A DNA stretch of 64,000 bases. It comes from Chthonomonas calidirosea (GTDB lineage Bacteria > Armatimonadota > Fimbriimonadia > Fimbriimonadales > Fimbriimonadaceae). Of this stretch, positions 1 through 8,335 are shown piece after piece (positions within the stretch are counted from its first letter, which is position 1; each line of letters opens with the position of its first letter). The notes below the pieces were generated by a model, which was not told the DNA's origin, did no database searches, and was given only the letters and a program-made list of their open reading frames with translations. Position numbers and translations under genes: made by a program. The stretch covers positions 124,001 to 188,000 of the forward strand of contig CAMCWC010000001.1 in the NCBI GenBank assembly GCA_945882415.1. Reading direction: 5' to 3'.

Positions 1-2
1 AG

Positions 3-422
3 CGTTGCTGGTTTATCGGAGAGACCGTTCCATCCGATGTCACGGACGCCCTCAGCGCGGTCAATGCGGCGATTTCCGCCGCCGCGAGCGTCCTTCGCCC
101 GGGAGCGCTTGGCGTAGATGTGGATGCGGCGGCAAGAGCTTCGATCAGTGCCAGCGGCTACGACGTGTATCAGCACGCCGTCGGGCACCAAGTCGGCCGG
201 GTCGCGCATGACGGCGGTGGCATCCTCGGGCCAGCTTGGGAAAGGTACGGCACCACCCCGTATCAGCCGGTTCGAGCCGGACAGGTTTACACCCTGGAAC
301 TCGGCGTGAACCCGCCGGGACGAGGCTACATCGGAATCGAAGAAATGGTTCTTGTGACCGATGACGGCATTGAGTGGCTCTCCGATCGGCAACTGCACAT
401 GCCTACGATTCCGCCAATTTAA
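3..422 (+). CDS. M24 family metallopeptidase (Xaa-Pro peptidase-like), C-terminal part
   Basis: The 5' end lies outside the window; about 139 residues remain, open from base 3 to the TAA at 420-422. The M24 'pita-bread' fold is recognised by the order of metal-ligand motifs: GHQVG (ligand His), then TLELGV (ligand Glu), then GIEEMVLVT near the C-terminus (last ligand Glu). Members remove N-terminal residues, often ahead of proline, using two metal ions. A HAVGHQVG stretch followed by an HDGG segment is closer to Xaa-Pro peptidases than to methionine aminopeptidase. No signal can be judged because the N-terminus is absent. The next gene begins 89 bp downstream with its own promoter, so this is probably the end of a transcription unit. 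Confidence 0.8.
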   Translation, partial: RCWFIGETVPSDVTDALSAVNAAISAAASVLRPGALGVDVDAAARASISASGYDVYQHAVGHQVGRVAHDGGGILGPAWERYGTTPYQPVRAGQVYTLELGVNPPGRGYIGIEEMVLVTDDGIEWLSDRQLHMPTIPPI

Positions 423-499
423 GGGAACGTTAGAGGTTCTTGTCCCATTTTGCGCTTCTTGTGTACTGAAATTCTGCAGGAAGAAATCTTAAAATTACA

Positions 500-511
500 T
501 ATAATCAGACC
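500..511 (+). promoter_or_regulatory. -10 element of a probable leaderless promoter
   Basis: TATAAT at 500-505 is followed by exactly 6 nt and then the GTG at 512. There is no Shine-Dalgarno sequence in that space, so transcription would start at or next to the start codon. No good -35 hexamer is seen 16-18 bp upstream. Confidence 0.55.
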
Positions 512-793
512 GTGAAACCAACGGAGGACTCGCATTGGCTTCGGCTCATTGAGCTGGCCGTGTTGCTGATTCTCACGATTGCGCTGGTGGACGTGTGGAC
601 TGACCGAGTCGATGTGGTGCTCGCACTGTCGTATGCGGTTGTGTTTCTCACGGTTTTGGGTTTCTCAATTCGTCCCCGGAATTTGACCGCGTTACGCCTT
701 GAACCGGCGGAGGCCATTGCTACCGAAACGATTGTAATGGAAACGTTTCAGCGCATCGACGATTCGCCGCTTGTTCGGATCGTGCACTTTTAA
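512..793 (+). CDS. small membrane protein of unknown function
   Basis: 93 residues from a GTG start. The protein has a short polar N-terminus, then two hydrophobic segments at about residues 12-26 (IELAVLLILTIALVDVW) and 33-50 (VVLALSYAVVFLTVLGF) separated by a short charged turn, then a soluble tail of about 40 residues. It looks like a two-helix inner-membrane protein. I recognise no family. The start is supported by the perfect TATAAT 6 nt upstream. It is followed after only 24 bp by the MerR promoter, so it is probably monocistronic. An ORF on the opposite strand covers much of the same interval, but it has neither promoter nor recognisable product. Confidence 0.5.
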   Translation: MKPTEDSHWLRLIELAVLLILTIALVDVWTDRVDVVLALSYAVVFLTVLGFSIRPRNLTALRLEPAEAIATETIVMETFQRIDDSPLVRIVHF

Positions 794-817
794 AGGCCAA
801 TAAAATTCGCTGGGACC

Positions 818-849
818 TTGACTTGGAGCGCACTCCAAGTTTGTAAAGT
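818..849 (+). promoter_or_regulatory. MerR-type promoter with dyad operator
   Basis: The -35 TTGACT (818-823) and -10 TAAAGT (844-849) are separated by 20 bp, longer than the usual 17. The over-long spacer holds an inverted repeat, ACTTGGAG (821-828) and CTCCAAGT (833-840), around a 4-nt centre. This is the hallmark geometry of MerR-family promoters, where the regulator untwists a 19-20 bp spacer to activate transcription. The MerR gene itself starts 7 nt after the -10, so the site is autoregulatory and also controls the coupled reductase. Confidence 0.75.
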
Positions 850-856
850 ACGGATA

Positions 857-1285
857 GTGACTTGCGAAGGGTTCTCGATAAAGGAAGCGGCAGAGATGAC
901 CGGAGTTTCGGCCGATACGCTCCGCTACTACGAAAAAGCCGGATTGCTGGATGGCGTTTCACGGAACGTCGGCGGACATCGCCGGTTTTCTTCGGCTGAT
1001 CTCAACGGACTCCGCTTTGTTCTGAAGCTACGCATGACCGGCATGCCGATCCGTGACGTCCGCCGCTATGTCGAACTTGTTCGGCAAGGGGACGCGACTA
1101 CGGACCAACGACGGAGCATTCTCCAGGACCACGGCGATCGAATTCGGCAACAAATGTCCGAACTCGCGCGTTGTCTCGAGATCGTAGACGTAAAGCTTGA
1201 AATGTACGACCTTGGGCTCAGCCCAACGGACGAACACGATTGCACCAAGAAGCTCGCAAGTCTCCTTGAAGGAACATTGAAATGA
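857..1285 (+). CDS. MerR family transcriptional regulator
   Basis: 142 residues from GTG 857. The N-terminal winged helix-turn-helix is typical of MerR proteins: FSIKEAAEMTGVSADTLRYY, a wing with GGHRRFSSADL, then helix LRFVLKLRMTGMPIRDVRRY, followed by a dimerisation coiled coil (about residues 70-125). Close MerR relatives with this 'MTGMPI' helix control aldo/keto reductases or respond to small organic electrophiles. The inducer here cannot be read; the C-terminal region has only one Cys and no obvious metal-site pair. An in-frame TTG exists at 818 but falls inside the promoter, so GTG 857 is preferred and the mRNA would be leaderless. The gene overlaps the aldo/keto reductase by 4 nt (ATGA), implying one operon. 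Confidence 0.85.
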   Translation: MTCEGFSIKEAAEMTGVSADTLRYYEKAGLLDGVSRNVGGHRRFSSADLNGLRFVLKLRMTGMPIRDVRRYVELVRQGDATTDQRRSILQDHGDRIRQQMSELARCLEIVDVKLEMYDLGLSPTDEHDCTKKLASLLEGTLK

Positions 1286-2280
1286 AACAACGAAAAATCG
1301 GTAATGATCTCGTCGGCGAACTTGGCCTCGGCTGCATGGGAATGTCATTTGCCTACGGCACCCCAAACGAGCCAGAGTCCCTCAAAACATTGCATCGCGC
1401 TCTGGAACTCGGCGTGAACCATTGGGATACCGCCGATATCTATGGCCCATTAGCCAACGAAGAACTTCTTGCAAAGGCGTTGGTCGGCAAGCGAGATCAG
1501 GTGTTTTTGGCGACAAAGTTCGGCAACGTTCACGACCGAACGATGACGACCCACCAAGACCAAGTAGCAGCCAACGCGCCTTGGATCGTTGACGGCACGC
1601 CGGCGTACGCGCGCAAATCGCTCGAAGGCTCGCTACAACGACTCGGGGTCGATCACGTTGACCTTTACTACGTTCACCGCATCGACAACACGATTCCGAT
1701 TGAGGAAACCATCGGCGGAATGGCGGAACTGGTGAAAGAAGGGAAGACCCGCTACATCGGCATTTCGGAAGCGGTGGAATCCACGATTCGAAAGGCGCAT
1801 GCCGCGCATCCGATTGCCGCCGTGCAGAACGAGCTGTCGCTTTGGACTCGCGACTTTCTCGCTGCTGAGGTGCCCGCCTGTGACGAACTGGGCATCGCCT
1901 TCGTGGCTTATTCCCCTCTCGGCCGAGGCTTCTTAACCGGTAGCTTTGCAACTCCAGACGACATTCCTGAAGGCGACTGGCGACGCGTGAACCCGCGCTT
2001 CACCGGTGAGAACTTTGCCATTAACTTTGGCATCGTTGAACGAGTTCGCGAAATTGCGACTCGCCTTGGAGTGACGCCTGGCCAAGTTGCCCTTGCTTGG
2101 GTTCTCTCGCAGTCGGAGAGCATCGTCAGCATCCCCGGAACCAAGCGGGTGGCGTATCTAGAAGAGAATGCATCTGCGTCGGACATTGTTCTGTCCTCGG
2201 AGGATATTGAAAGCCTTGCCGAGTTCAGCCCGGTAGGTAACCGCTACCCCGACGCATTCATGGAATTCTCGGCCCGTTAG
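1282..2280 (+). CDS. aldo/keto reductase, MerR-linked
   Basis: 332 residues. NADPH-dependent (beta/alpha)8-barrel oxidoreductase that reduces aldehydes or ketones. The catalytic tetrad can be placed: Asp49 (HWDTADIYG), Tyr54, Lys79 (LATKFG) and His132 (YYVHRID). The NADP-binding end of the barrel is seen in the SIPGTKRVAYLEEN segment near residue 280. The N-terminal GLGCMGMSFAYG resembles the AKR13-like branch. It is cytoplasmic, with no signal peptide. Its ATG overlaps the MerR stop by 4 nt, so it is translationally coupled, and the dyad promoter at 818-849 should control it. This fits an aldehyde or quinone detoxification unit, but the substrate is not shown. Confidence 0.85.
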   Translation: MKQRKIGNDLVGELGLGCMGMSFAYGTPNEPESLKTLHRALELGVNHWDTADIYGPLANEELLAKALVGKRDQVFLATKFGNVHDRTMTTHQDQVAANAPWIVDGTPAYARKSLEGSLQRLGVDHVDLYYVHRIDNTIPIEETIGGMAELVKEGKTRYIGISEAVESTIRKAHAAHPIAAVQNELSLWTRDFLAAEVPACDELGIAFVAYSPLGRGFLTGSFATPDDIPEGDWRRVNPRFTGENFAINFGIVERVREIATRLGVTPGQVALAWVLSQSESIVSIPGTKRVAYLEENASASDIVLSSEDIESLAEFSPVGNRYPDAFMEFSAR

Positions 2281-2284
2281 GGCT

Positions 2285-2340
2285 CACTTGCTTGGGTACC
2301 GGAACCTCCGGTACCCAAGGACTAACTGCTTAGGCAAGTG
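2285..2340 (+). terminator. nested inverted repeats downstream of the aldo/keto reductase
   Basis: A perfect 11-bp stem (2292-2302 with 2308-2318) closes a 5-nt loop. It is enclosed by a second pair of arms, CACTTGC (2285-2291) and GCAAGTG (2334-2340). There is no T-tract after either stem. The position, 5-60 nt after the stop codon, suggests an mRNA 3'-end structure or a weak terminator. Confidence 0.45.
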
Positions 2341-2438
2341 ACGCACGAGGAACGCTAGAACGCAGTCTCGCATTCAACGATCGCTAGACCGGGTCTGACT
2401 TTTCTCCGTCTATGCCCAAACCCGGGGGTATGTAGCTC

Positions 2439-2450
2439 GACAATCAAAGC
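2439..2450 (+). promoter_or_regulatory. -10-like element 6 nt before a GTG start
   Basis: GACAAT (2439-2444) is followed by 6 nt without Shine-Dalgarno character and then GTG 2451. The geometry is the same as at 500-512, 53108-53120 and 63033-63045. Confidence 0.4.
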
Positions 2451-4886
2451 GTGAGCAGTTCTGAGCGTTCTGAATTGCGCTTTGATGAGATTGAGCGACA
2501 GTTAGCCTCCGTGACCCGGCGGATGGATTCGCTTGAGCGAATAGTGACGGGCCGAACGGCGGTGGTTCCCGCTCGCGAGACTCCTCCGCCCACCCCTCCG
2601 GCCCTTCGACCGGAGTTGGAGACGCCGAAGCTGGCAATGCCGAAGACGGAAACCGTCAGCGAGCCAGCCGAAACCGTCGCACCATCAACCTGGAACGTCC
2701 CGCCGCCGGTCATCGCGGTACCACGGGCCTATCCGCCCACGCCACCGGCCCCGAAAGAGGACGTCGAGTACAACATCGGCGCGAAAGTGCTCCCTTGGGC
2801 CGGTGCGCTGACCCTCATCTTGGCCCTTGGTTTCTTCATTGCCATCGGCATCGAGCGCGGCTGGCTCACGCCGGCGGTTCAGTTCGGGCTCGCTTTGCTC
2901 AGTAGCGCCGTGTTCATGTTCTTCGGCTATCGCCATCGCGAGGAGCGCGAGGACTTTGGTCAGTTGCTCATGGGCCTTGGCTCATGCGGCGTCTACCTTT
3001 CGTTTGCCGGGGCCCATGTGTTTCACAAGCTGTTTGTAGGTGAAGTGCTGGTCGCGGCGTTCTTTGTCTGGAGCTTGGTGAACCTAGGCTACAGCCTCAT
3101 CATCGGCTCCCGAGCATTTCATGCCATTGGCTTCATCGGCGGTCTGTTGGCCTCCATCATGCCGCTGCAAAACGAGAACTCGACGGCCGCCGCCTTGCTT
3201 CACTTCTCCATCGTTATCCCGTCCATGCTCGCGGCGGTCCGGGTGAAGTGGAACAGCTTTGTCACACTCGGCTGGTTCATCACTTCGTTTTCGTTGTCGC
3301 TCGCTTACTACCAGTCCGATCGCGCACCCATCTGGATCGGCCTCATCGGTCTTAACACCATCGTCGCGTGCCTCGCCAATCTGTTCACATTCGAGAAAAC
3401 CGAGTTCGACCCGAGAGGCGTCTTCCCGACGATCGCGCTTACTCTCACCGGAATCTTTATCGTTTTCGCGAAAGGGACCGTGTCTTACGGAATTGTTGAA
3501 CTAGCTCTTGCCGGCGTCGCGCTTGCCATCGCTTGGATTTTCCGTGAGAAGAAGGGTGCCGACATGCTCGCCATCGGCGGCGGAATCCTCGCCCTCTGCT
3601 TCGCGCCAAGCAGCCTCACTTCTCTCCAGCCGTTGTTCGTGTACGCCGGTTTGGCCACCGGCCTTGCGGTGATCTCGAGCTGGCAGTACCGTCGCTTAGC
3701 CCTCAAGTTCGCTGCTGTCGAGCTGCTCTTGGAATTCGGCACATATATGGTGCAAGGCGACAATGTAGGCTCGTGGCAGACTAAAGCCTGGGCAATGGGC
3801 ACGCTCGTCGCCTCCACCATCGTTCTTGGTTGGTTCACCGCTCGGGATAACGAGCATGCGGAAGCATCGATTTTTGCAACCCTCGCTTTGGTATTCCTGA
3901 CGGGTTCCCGCTGGGTCATGCTGCCCTTTACGGACCTAGATGCCGCTCTTCCGATGCTGCTGGTTGCATGGCCTTGGTTTGCCGTGGTCACATCACTCGT
4001 TCTTGGCAGGCGATCCCTTGTTGCCGTGGTGATCAGCATTAGCGCCTGGACTCTCGCCACCGTGCTGTACTTTGGTCTCACCGAAGTTTCAGTCGGACCG
4101 GAACCTCGCTTCGCCATTCTTGTGAGCACCTTAGTTGCGGCGCCGATCCTTTGCTGGGTCACTCTCCAGCGCCTTTCCGACGATAGCCGGGGCGGCGCAA
4201 AAGATATGTCGCTGAACCTGTTCGGGCTCGCAAGCGCCGCAACCCTGACCCAGCTTCTGAACCTGGTCTTCACCAACCACTACCGAATCGCTCCGGCGGA
4301 AGCCATCGTGTACTCGCTGGCGGCCATTTCGCTCATTGGGTCGGTCGTTTTGGCCACGAGCCAGCGACAAGTAGGCGGACTGTTGGGCTGGATTTTTGCG
4401 GCAGGAAGTGTTTCGCTTTTCATCGGGACGCCAAACGTCACCTGGCCGCTTGCTGCAGTGGGACTTCAGATCATGACGTTCGTTGCGACAAGTTGGTTGA
4501 CCGCCAGATGGATGAAGAAGACCGGGCAGGATGGAGCACCGCTCCCAATCTACGTGGGCGTCACCGTGGTCTGGTTCTTGCTGGAGAGTCTGGCCAAAGC
4601 TTGGGAAGTGAGCTTGAGCCCCGAGTGGGTAACGGTCGGGTTCCGGTCACTCTTCGCGGTTATCCTTCTCGTTACCGGCTTCCGCGCCGACGACCGAACG
4701 ATGCGACTGAGCAGCATGGCAGTCTTCGGAGTTACGACCGTCGGCGTGCTGTTCCGAGTGATCTGGGAAGCCCAGGACCCAATCATCCGCGTGCTCATGC
4801 TCACCGGTCTCGGACTGGCGATGCTCGGCGGTGGTTACGCCTACATTCGATCGCAGAAAGGGAAGTCGGTCCCGGTGGCGGATTAG
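2451..4886 (+). CDS. DUF2339 multi-pass membrane protein
   Basis: 811 residues from GTG 2451. Residues 1-33 form a charged coiled-coil-like segment (FDEIERQLASVTRRMDSLER). Residues 40-105 are rich in proline and likely a flexible linker. From about residue 110 to the end there are some twenty or more hydrophobic helices, beginning with NIGAKVLPWAGALTLILALG, the conserved start of DUF2339 membrane proteins. The family is found in the inner membrane of many Gram-negative bacteria; its biochemical role is not established, and no catalytic motif is visible. The gene stands alone between two hairpins and ends at a bidirectional terminator shared with the convergent FG-GAP gene. Confidence 0.8.
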   Translation: MSSSERSELRFDEIERQLASVTRRMDSLERIVTGRTAVVPARETPPPTPPALRPELETPKLAMPKTETVSEPAETVAPSTWNVPPPVIAVPRAYPPTPPAPKEDVEYNIGAKVLPWAGALTLILALGFFIAIGIERGWLTPAVQFGLALLSSAVFMFFGYRHREEREDFGQLLMGLGSCGVYLSFAGAHVFHKLFVGEVLVAAFFVWSLVNLGYSLIIGSRAFHAIGFIGGLLASIMPLQNENSTAAALLHFSIVIPSMLAAVRVKWNSFVTLGWFITSFSLSLAYYQSDRAPIWIGLIGLNTIVACLANLFTFEKTEFDPRGVFPTIALTLTGIFIVFAKGTVSYGIVELALAGVALAIAWIFREKKGADMLAIGGGILALCFAPSSLTSLQPLFVYAGLATGLAVISSWQYRRLALKFAAVELLLEFGTYMVQGDNVGSWQTKAWAMGTLVASTIVLGWFTARDNEHAEASIFATLALVFLTGSRWVMLPFTDLDAALPMLLVAWPWFAVVTSLVLGRRSLVAVVISISAWTLATVLYFGLTEVSVGPEPRFAILVSTLVAAPILCWVTLQRLSDDSRGGAKDMSLNLFGLASAATLTQLLNLVFTNHYRIAPAEAIVYSLAAISLIGSVVLATSQRQVGGLLGWIFAAGSVSLFIGTPNVTWPLAAVGLQIMTFVATSWLTARWMKKTGQDGAPLPIYVGVTVVWFLLESLAKAWEVSLSPEWVTVGFRSLFAVILLVTGFRADDRTMRLSSMAVFGVTTVGVLFRVIWEAQDPIIRVLMLTGLGLAMLGGGYAYIRSQKGKSVPVAD

Positions 4887-4893
4887 GTCAGAC

Positions 4894-4932
4894 AAAAAAA
4901 GGTCGTCCACCAGAACCGGTGGACGACCTTTT
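4894..4932. terminator. bidirectional intrinsic terminator
   Basis: A perfect 11-bp stem, GGTCGTCCACC (4901-4911) with GGTGGACGACC (4918-4928), has a 6-nt loop. It is flanked by seven A's on the left and four T's on the right, so it can act on both strands. It sits exactly between the convergent DUF2339 and FG-GAP genes. Confidence 0.9.
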
Positions 4933-4942
4933 GCAAGTGTGC

Positions 4943-7885
4943 TTAGTTGACGGTGAGCTTCGCGCCCTTCACGCCGTGACCTGGAAGGTTGGCGTAGATG
5001 TTCGAAGTGCCTACCACTCCGGCGGTAGTAGTGACCGTGACTGAAGCGGAGGTCTGGCCCGCAGGGATCGTGAGGGTTGCTGGAACTCCCGCGATGGATG
5101 GGCTCTGGCTACTGAGCGTTACCACCATGTCGGAGGCAGCCGTAGCGTTCACGCTTACGGTGAACGTCGTTGTGTTTCCGCTGGTAACGGTTGTGCTACC
5201 AAGGGCAACGGCGGTGATGTGTCGGTGCACTACATCAATGGTAGCTGCCTTGGTAACCGTTCCGAGAGTGGCGCGGATCAAGCCAGCGGAGACGGGAAGA
5301 GCTCCGCCTGCAATGGTGAATTGCGCCGAAGTGGCTCCTTCTGGAACCGTGACGGTTGATGGCAGAGTCAGTCGATTGGTGCTCGAGCTGAGAGTGATGA
5401 CCGAACCACCAGCTGGTGCTGGGCTCGAGACCGTGACCGTTCCGACGGTTGAGGTCGAAGCAAGGATGGTCGTGTTCTGGATGGTGAAGTTAGCCAGATA
5501 GTAAGGGAGAACCGAGATGGTCGCCGATTTCTCGGTGAAGCTCGGGGTACCGGTTACCTTAGCCAGCGCGATTGTCGCCACATTCTGTCCGACAACTGTA
5601 AAGGTTCCGCGAGTTTGGCCCGCGGGAACGAGAACGGTTGCAGGGCAAGAGAGCGAAGTAGGCGCATTGTTTGCGAGGTTTACGACGATTCCACCCGTTG
5701 GGGCAGCGGCTTGCAAGGTGACCGTTCCCGTCGCCGACTGGCCCACAGCGATCGAAGACGAGCTGAAGCTCATCGCTCCAACGCGAGGAAGTCGAACGTC
5801 GAGGGTCGTCGAAGCATTGGCATAGCCGGTTCCGGCCGCCGAAACGGTAGCGAGGGTGTCTACGAGAGTAACGCTCGACGTCGCGACGAAGGTTGCAGTG
5901 GTGTTACCGGCAAGCACGGTGACGCTGGCAGGAACCTGCAGCGCGGCGGAATTGCTTGAGAGAGTAATGACGGTATCAACCGCTGGCGCTACTCCGAGAG
6001 TCACGGTTCCGGTCGAAGATCGACCACCGATGACGCCCACGGTTGGGAACGAGAGGCTCATCGTTTCAGTCAGCTGGAAAGCATAAGCCGCTCCGGCATT
6101 GGAAACGGCAGATGGGTCGTTACCGTTGGCACCCACGATGGCGCGAACTCCCGAGATGGAAACGGATGTTCCGAAGGCATCTGAAGCCGCTGAGTCGGAT
6201 CCGGTGAACTTAACTTCTTGGCTCCACGCACCAGCGCCATCGCGAAGGAAGACATAGGCAGCACCGCGAGCGGCGGCATTAACCGTCGCAGCAGAGGAGC
6301 CGATGATGGCTCGGCTACCCGAAATCGAAACCGAGTTGCCGAACAAGGCACCAGAGGCGACATCTCCGGCAACGATCTTGGCTTCCTCAGTCCAGACCGT
6401 TCCGGAACGAGTAAACGCATAAACCGCACCGGCATCTGTGAACACGGTTTGATTCTTAAGTGGAGCACCAATCACGGCTCGATCTCCCGAGAGCGATACG
6501 GAAGAACCGAACTGGTCATCGTTCGTGGAATCGCTGCCAACGATGATGGCCTGTTGACTCCAAGTTCCGTTGAGAGCGCGAACCCAAACGTAAGCGCCGC
6601 CGATGTTGCTATTTCCTTTGAGGTTCGCTCCGGCGAGAACGTAGTCGCCCGAGAGCGAGACCGAAATGCCAAGACCGTCCGCGACCGATCGGTCGCTGGC
6701 GTTCAAGATTGCTTCCTGGCTCCAGGTACCGGCGATCGAGCGAGCGTAAATGTAAACCTGACCGGCGTTGTTGACGTTGCCGCCCTTTGCGCCAGGTGAT
6801 CCAACCGCGATGCGGTCGCCTGTAGTGGATACCGATGCGCCCATGTTGTTGTTTGATGCGCCGTCAGAAGCGAGCAGCTTGGCTTCTTGTGTCCAGGTGG
6901 TTCCGGAGCGAGTGAAGACGTAGGCCGCTCCAGCAGCGTTCGCGCTGGCATCTTGTCCAGTCGCGCCGACTACGGCGCGTACACCGGAGATGGAAACGCT
7001 AGTTCCGAAGAAGTCACTACCCGTCTTATCGCTGGCGATGAGCTTGGCTTCCTGGCTCCAAAGTCCATTTGTTCCGCGGAAGAAAACGTATGCTGCGCCA
7101 GAATCGAGCGTGCCACCAGCGTCGTTCGTTGGTGCGCCAACGATGGCTCGATCTCCGTCAATGGCGACCGAGGTGCCAAAGGCGTCGGTAGTTGCTGCAT
7201 CGCTCGCGGTGAGCTTGGATTCCTGAATCCACGTAGGGTCGATAGTAACGGGATATGATGCCTTAGCATCATCGACAACTAGATAGATTGCTGTCCCCGA
7301 TACTTTCATTCGAGCATCGAGATAGGTGCCTTTGGCATCCCAAACCTTAAGACCGGCGTAGCTAAAAGTTCGGTCCTTTCCGGAGACTTCAACTTGACTA
7401 TCGGAAACCTGTCGAAGTGCTCCGGGGGTGGTGACGGCGAGCTTGACCCACAGGTCGCCTGCGCCAGACTTCTTGTTAACCTGCATCCAGTGGTGCAGTC
7501 CGTTTCGCTCGTTCACAAACCATTCGGATAGGTTTGAACGGTTGAACGTGAGCTTTGGCCAGCCGTTCGCGTCGGTGGAGGTTCGCGAAGTTGCCGCGCC
7601 CGCCAAGTTGGAAACGTTTCCGTTACCAAACGCCGTGACGGCGGCAGAGATTTCATTTAAGTGCAATCGCGCGGAACTAGACACTTTAAAGTCAAATTTG
7701 CCGGGCTGCGACGCCGTATATCCGTTGGAACTAATGTCATAGCTTCGGAGCGACCGAGCGATGACTTCATTGAGGTTGTTGCGGTAAGTTTCTCCGCTTT
7801 GTGACACCGCCGGGCTCGGAGAGCCAAACAGGATCATGCTTGTAACAAGGTTAGCAAGAAGCATCGCTGCTAAAGTACCTATCAA
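4943..7885 (-). CDS. secreted FG-GAP repeat / beta-sandwich surface protein
   Basis: Up to 980 residues. The N-terminus is a hydrophobic secretion signal (LLANLVTSMILFG) ending near AVSQS. Residues of about 40-215 form a variable region. About 222-590 contain seven repeats of roughly 52 residues with the pattern FGTSVAIDGDRAIVGAP...GAAYVF and W-S-Q-E-AK-L, which is the FG-GAP (integrin alpha-type beta-propeller) signature; seven copies would close one propeller. The last 390 residues are Ser/Thr/Val-rich and hold at least four repeats of an Ig-like beta-sandwich (V.S.A..GT..VTLSS..P). It is probably an exported adhesion or surface protein. No sorting motif is seen at the C-terminus. The start is uncertain: TTG 7885 is the first codon after an in-frame stop and ATG 7864 is as likely. 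Confidence 0.75.
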   Translation of the reverse strand: MIGTLAAMLLANLVTSMILFGSPSPAVSQSGETYRNNLNEVIARSLRSYDISSNGYTASQPGKFDFKVSSSARLHLNEISAAVTAFGNGNVSNLAGAATSRTSTDANGWPKLTFNRSNLSEWFVNERNGLHHWMQVNKKSGAGDLWVKLAVTTPGALRQVSDSQVEVSGKDRTFSYAGLKVWDAKGTYLDARMKVSGTAIYLVVDDAKASYPVTIDPTWIQESKLTASDAATTDAFGTSVAIDGDRAIVGAPTNDAGGTLDSGAAYVFFRGTNGLWSQEAKLIASDKTGSDFFGTSVSISGVRAVVGATGQDASANAAGAAYVFTRSGTTWTQEAKLLASDGASNNNMGASVSTTGDRIAVGSPGAKGGNVNNAGQVYIYARSIAGTWSQEAILNASDRSVADGLGISVSLSGDYVLAGANLKGNSNIGGAYVWVRALNGTWSQQAIIVGSDSTNDDQFGSSVSLSGDRAVIGAPLKNQTVFTDAGAVYAFTRSGTVWTEEAKIVAGDVASGALFGNSVSISGSRAIIGSSAATVNAAARGAAYVFLRDGAGAWSQEVKFTGSDSAASDAFGTSVSISGVRAIVGANGNDPSAVSNAGAAYAFQLTETMSLSFPTVGVIGGRSSTGTVTLGVAPAVDTVITLSSNSAALQVPASVTVLAGNTTATFVATSSVTLVDTLATVSAAGTGYANASTTLDVRLPRVGAMSFSSSSIAVGQSATGTVTLQAAAPTGGIVVNLANNAPTSLSCPATVLVPAGQTRGTFTVVGQNVATIALAKVTGTPSFTEKSATISVLPYYLANFTIQNTTILASTSTVGTVTVSSPAPAGGSVITLSSSTNRLTLPSTVTVPEGATSAQFTIAGGALPVSAGLIRATLGTVTKAATIDVVHRHITAVALGSTTVTSGNTTTFTVSVNATAASDMVVTLSSQSPSIAGVPATLTIPAGQTSASVTVTTTAGVVGTSNIYANLPGHGVKGAKLTVN

Positions 7886-7984
7886 TTTTTAAAATTGCTT
7901 CTCAATTAAAGTGCATAAACTCTGAAACTTGCTGGATTTGCCATCGTTGGCAGTCTTTCCGCAATTTTTCACCTTCAAAGCATA

Positions 7985-8018
7985 AAATGGGACAAAACCT
8001 CGCAGGTTTGTCCCATTT
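7985..8018. terminator. strong bidirectional hairpin
   Basis: The left arm 7985-8000 and right arm AGGTTTGTCCCATTT (8004-8018) pair over 15 bp with a single bulged A and a 3-nt loop. A/T-rich ends on both sides give a short U-run on either strand. It could terminate a transcript running left from the gap or insulate the FG-GAP gene. Confidence 0.6.
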
Positions 8019-8254
8019 ATTTCGCTGATTTCCCGTGACCCATTTACGTGATATGTTTTGAAAACCAGTATTTATTCTGGGTGTGATATTTTGGGAAATC
8101 CTCGCCAATTGGCGATTAACTAGAGAGAGTGCGGGGACGAGTGAATGTGGCTATCTGATGCAAAAATTCTAGAATGTTCCGAAAAACGTATTCAAAATAC
8201 TTCGAAATTTGAGTCGTTAAAATTTGATTTAGATGCCGATTAGGCAACACTAGC

Positions 8255-8300
8255 AATAAATAAATGAGACGAGCCCCCGGACCTTCTGTCTCGGGAGCTC
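8255..8300 (-). terminator. probable terminator of the DEAD-box helicase gene
   Basis: On the minus-strand RNA, GAGCUCCCG (8300-8292) can pair with CGGGGGCUC (8279-8271), with one G-U pair and a 12-nt loop. It is followed by a U-rich stretch (UCAUUUAUUUAUU). It lies 36 nt after the helicase stop codon. Confidence 0.5.
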
Positions 8301-8335
8301 ATCAATAGCGCTTTTAAAAGCGTAACCTTTAACCG

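Larger units (their letters stand above)
7886..8335. other. 450-bp AT-rich intergenic region
   Basis: No convincing gene is present. It contains the odd palindrome CAATTTTTAAAATTG (7883-7897) at the start of the FG-GAP gene, the strong hairpin at 7985-8018, a long A/T-rich stretch (8090-8260), a terminator-like hairpin at 8271-8300, and the palindrome CGCTTTTAAAAGCG (8309-8322). It should hold the promoter of the FG-GAP gene and the end of the helicase transcript. The interval 8020-8265 could encode a small RNA ending at the 7985-8018 hairpin, but nothing proves it. Confidence 0.6.

Noticed and set aside
3485-4276. Long ORF antisense to the DUF2339 gene
   Set aside because: The sense strand has a clear membrane protein; the antisense product is basic and low in complexity.
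7902-8108. 68-residue ORF in the gap before the FG-GAP gene
   Set aside because: It runs through the strong hairpin and has no plausible composition or start signal.
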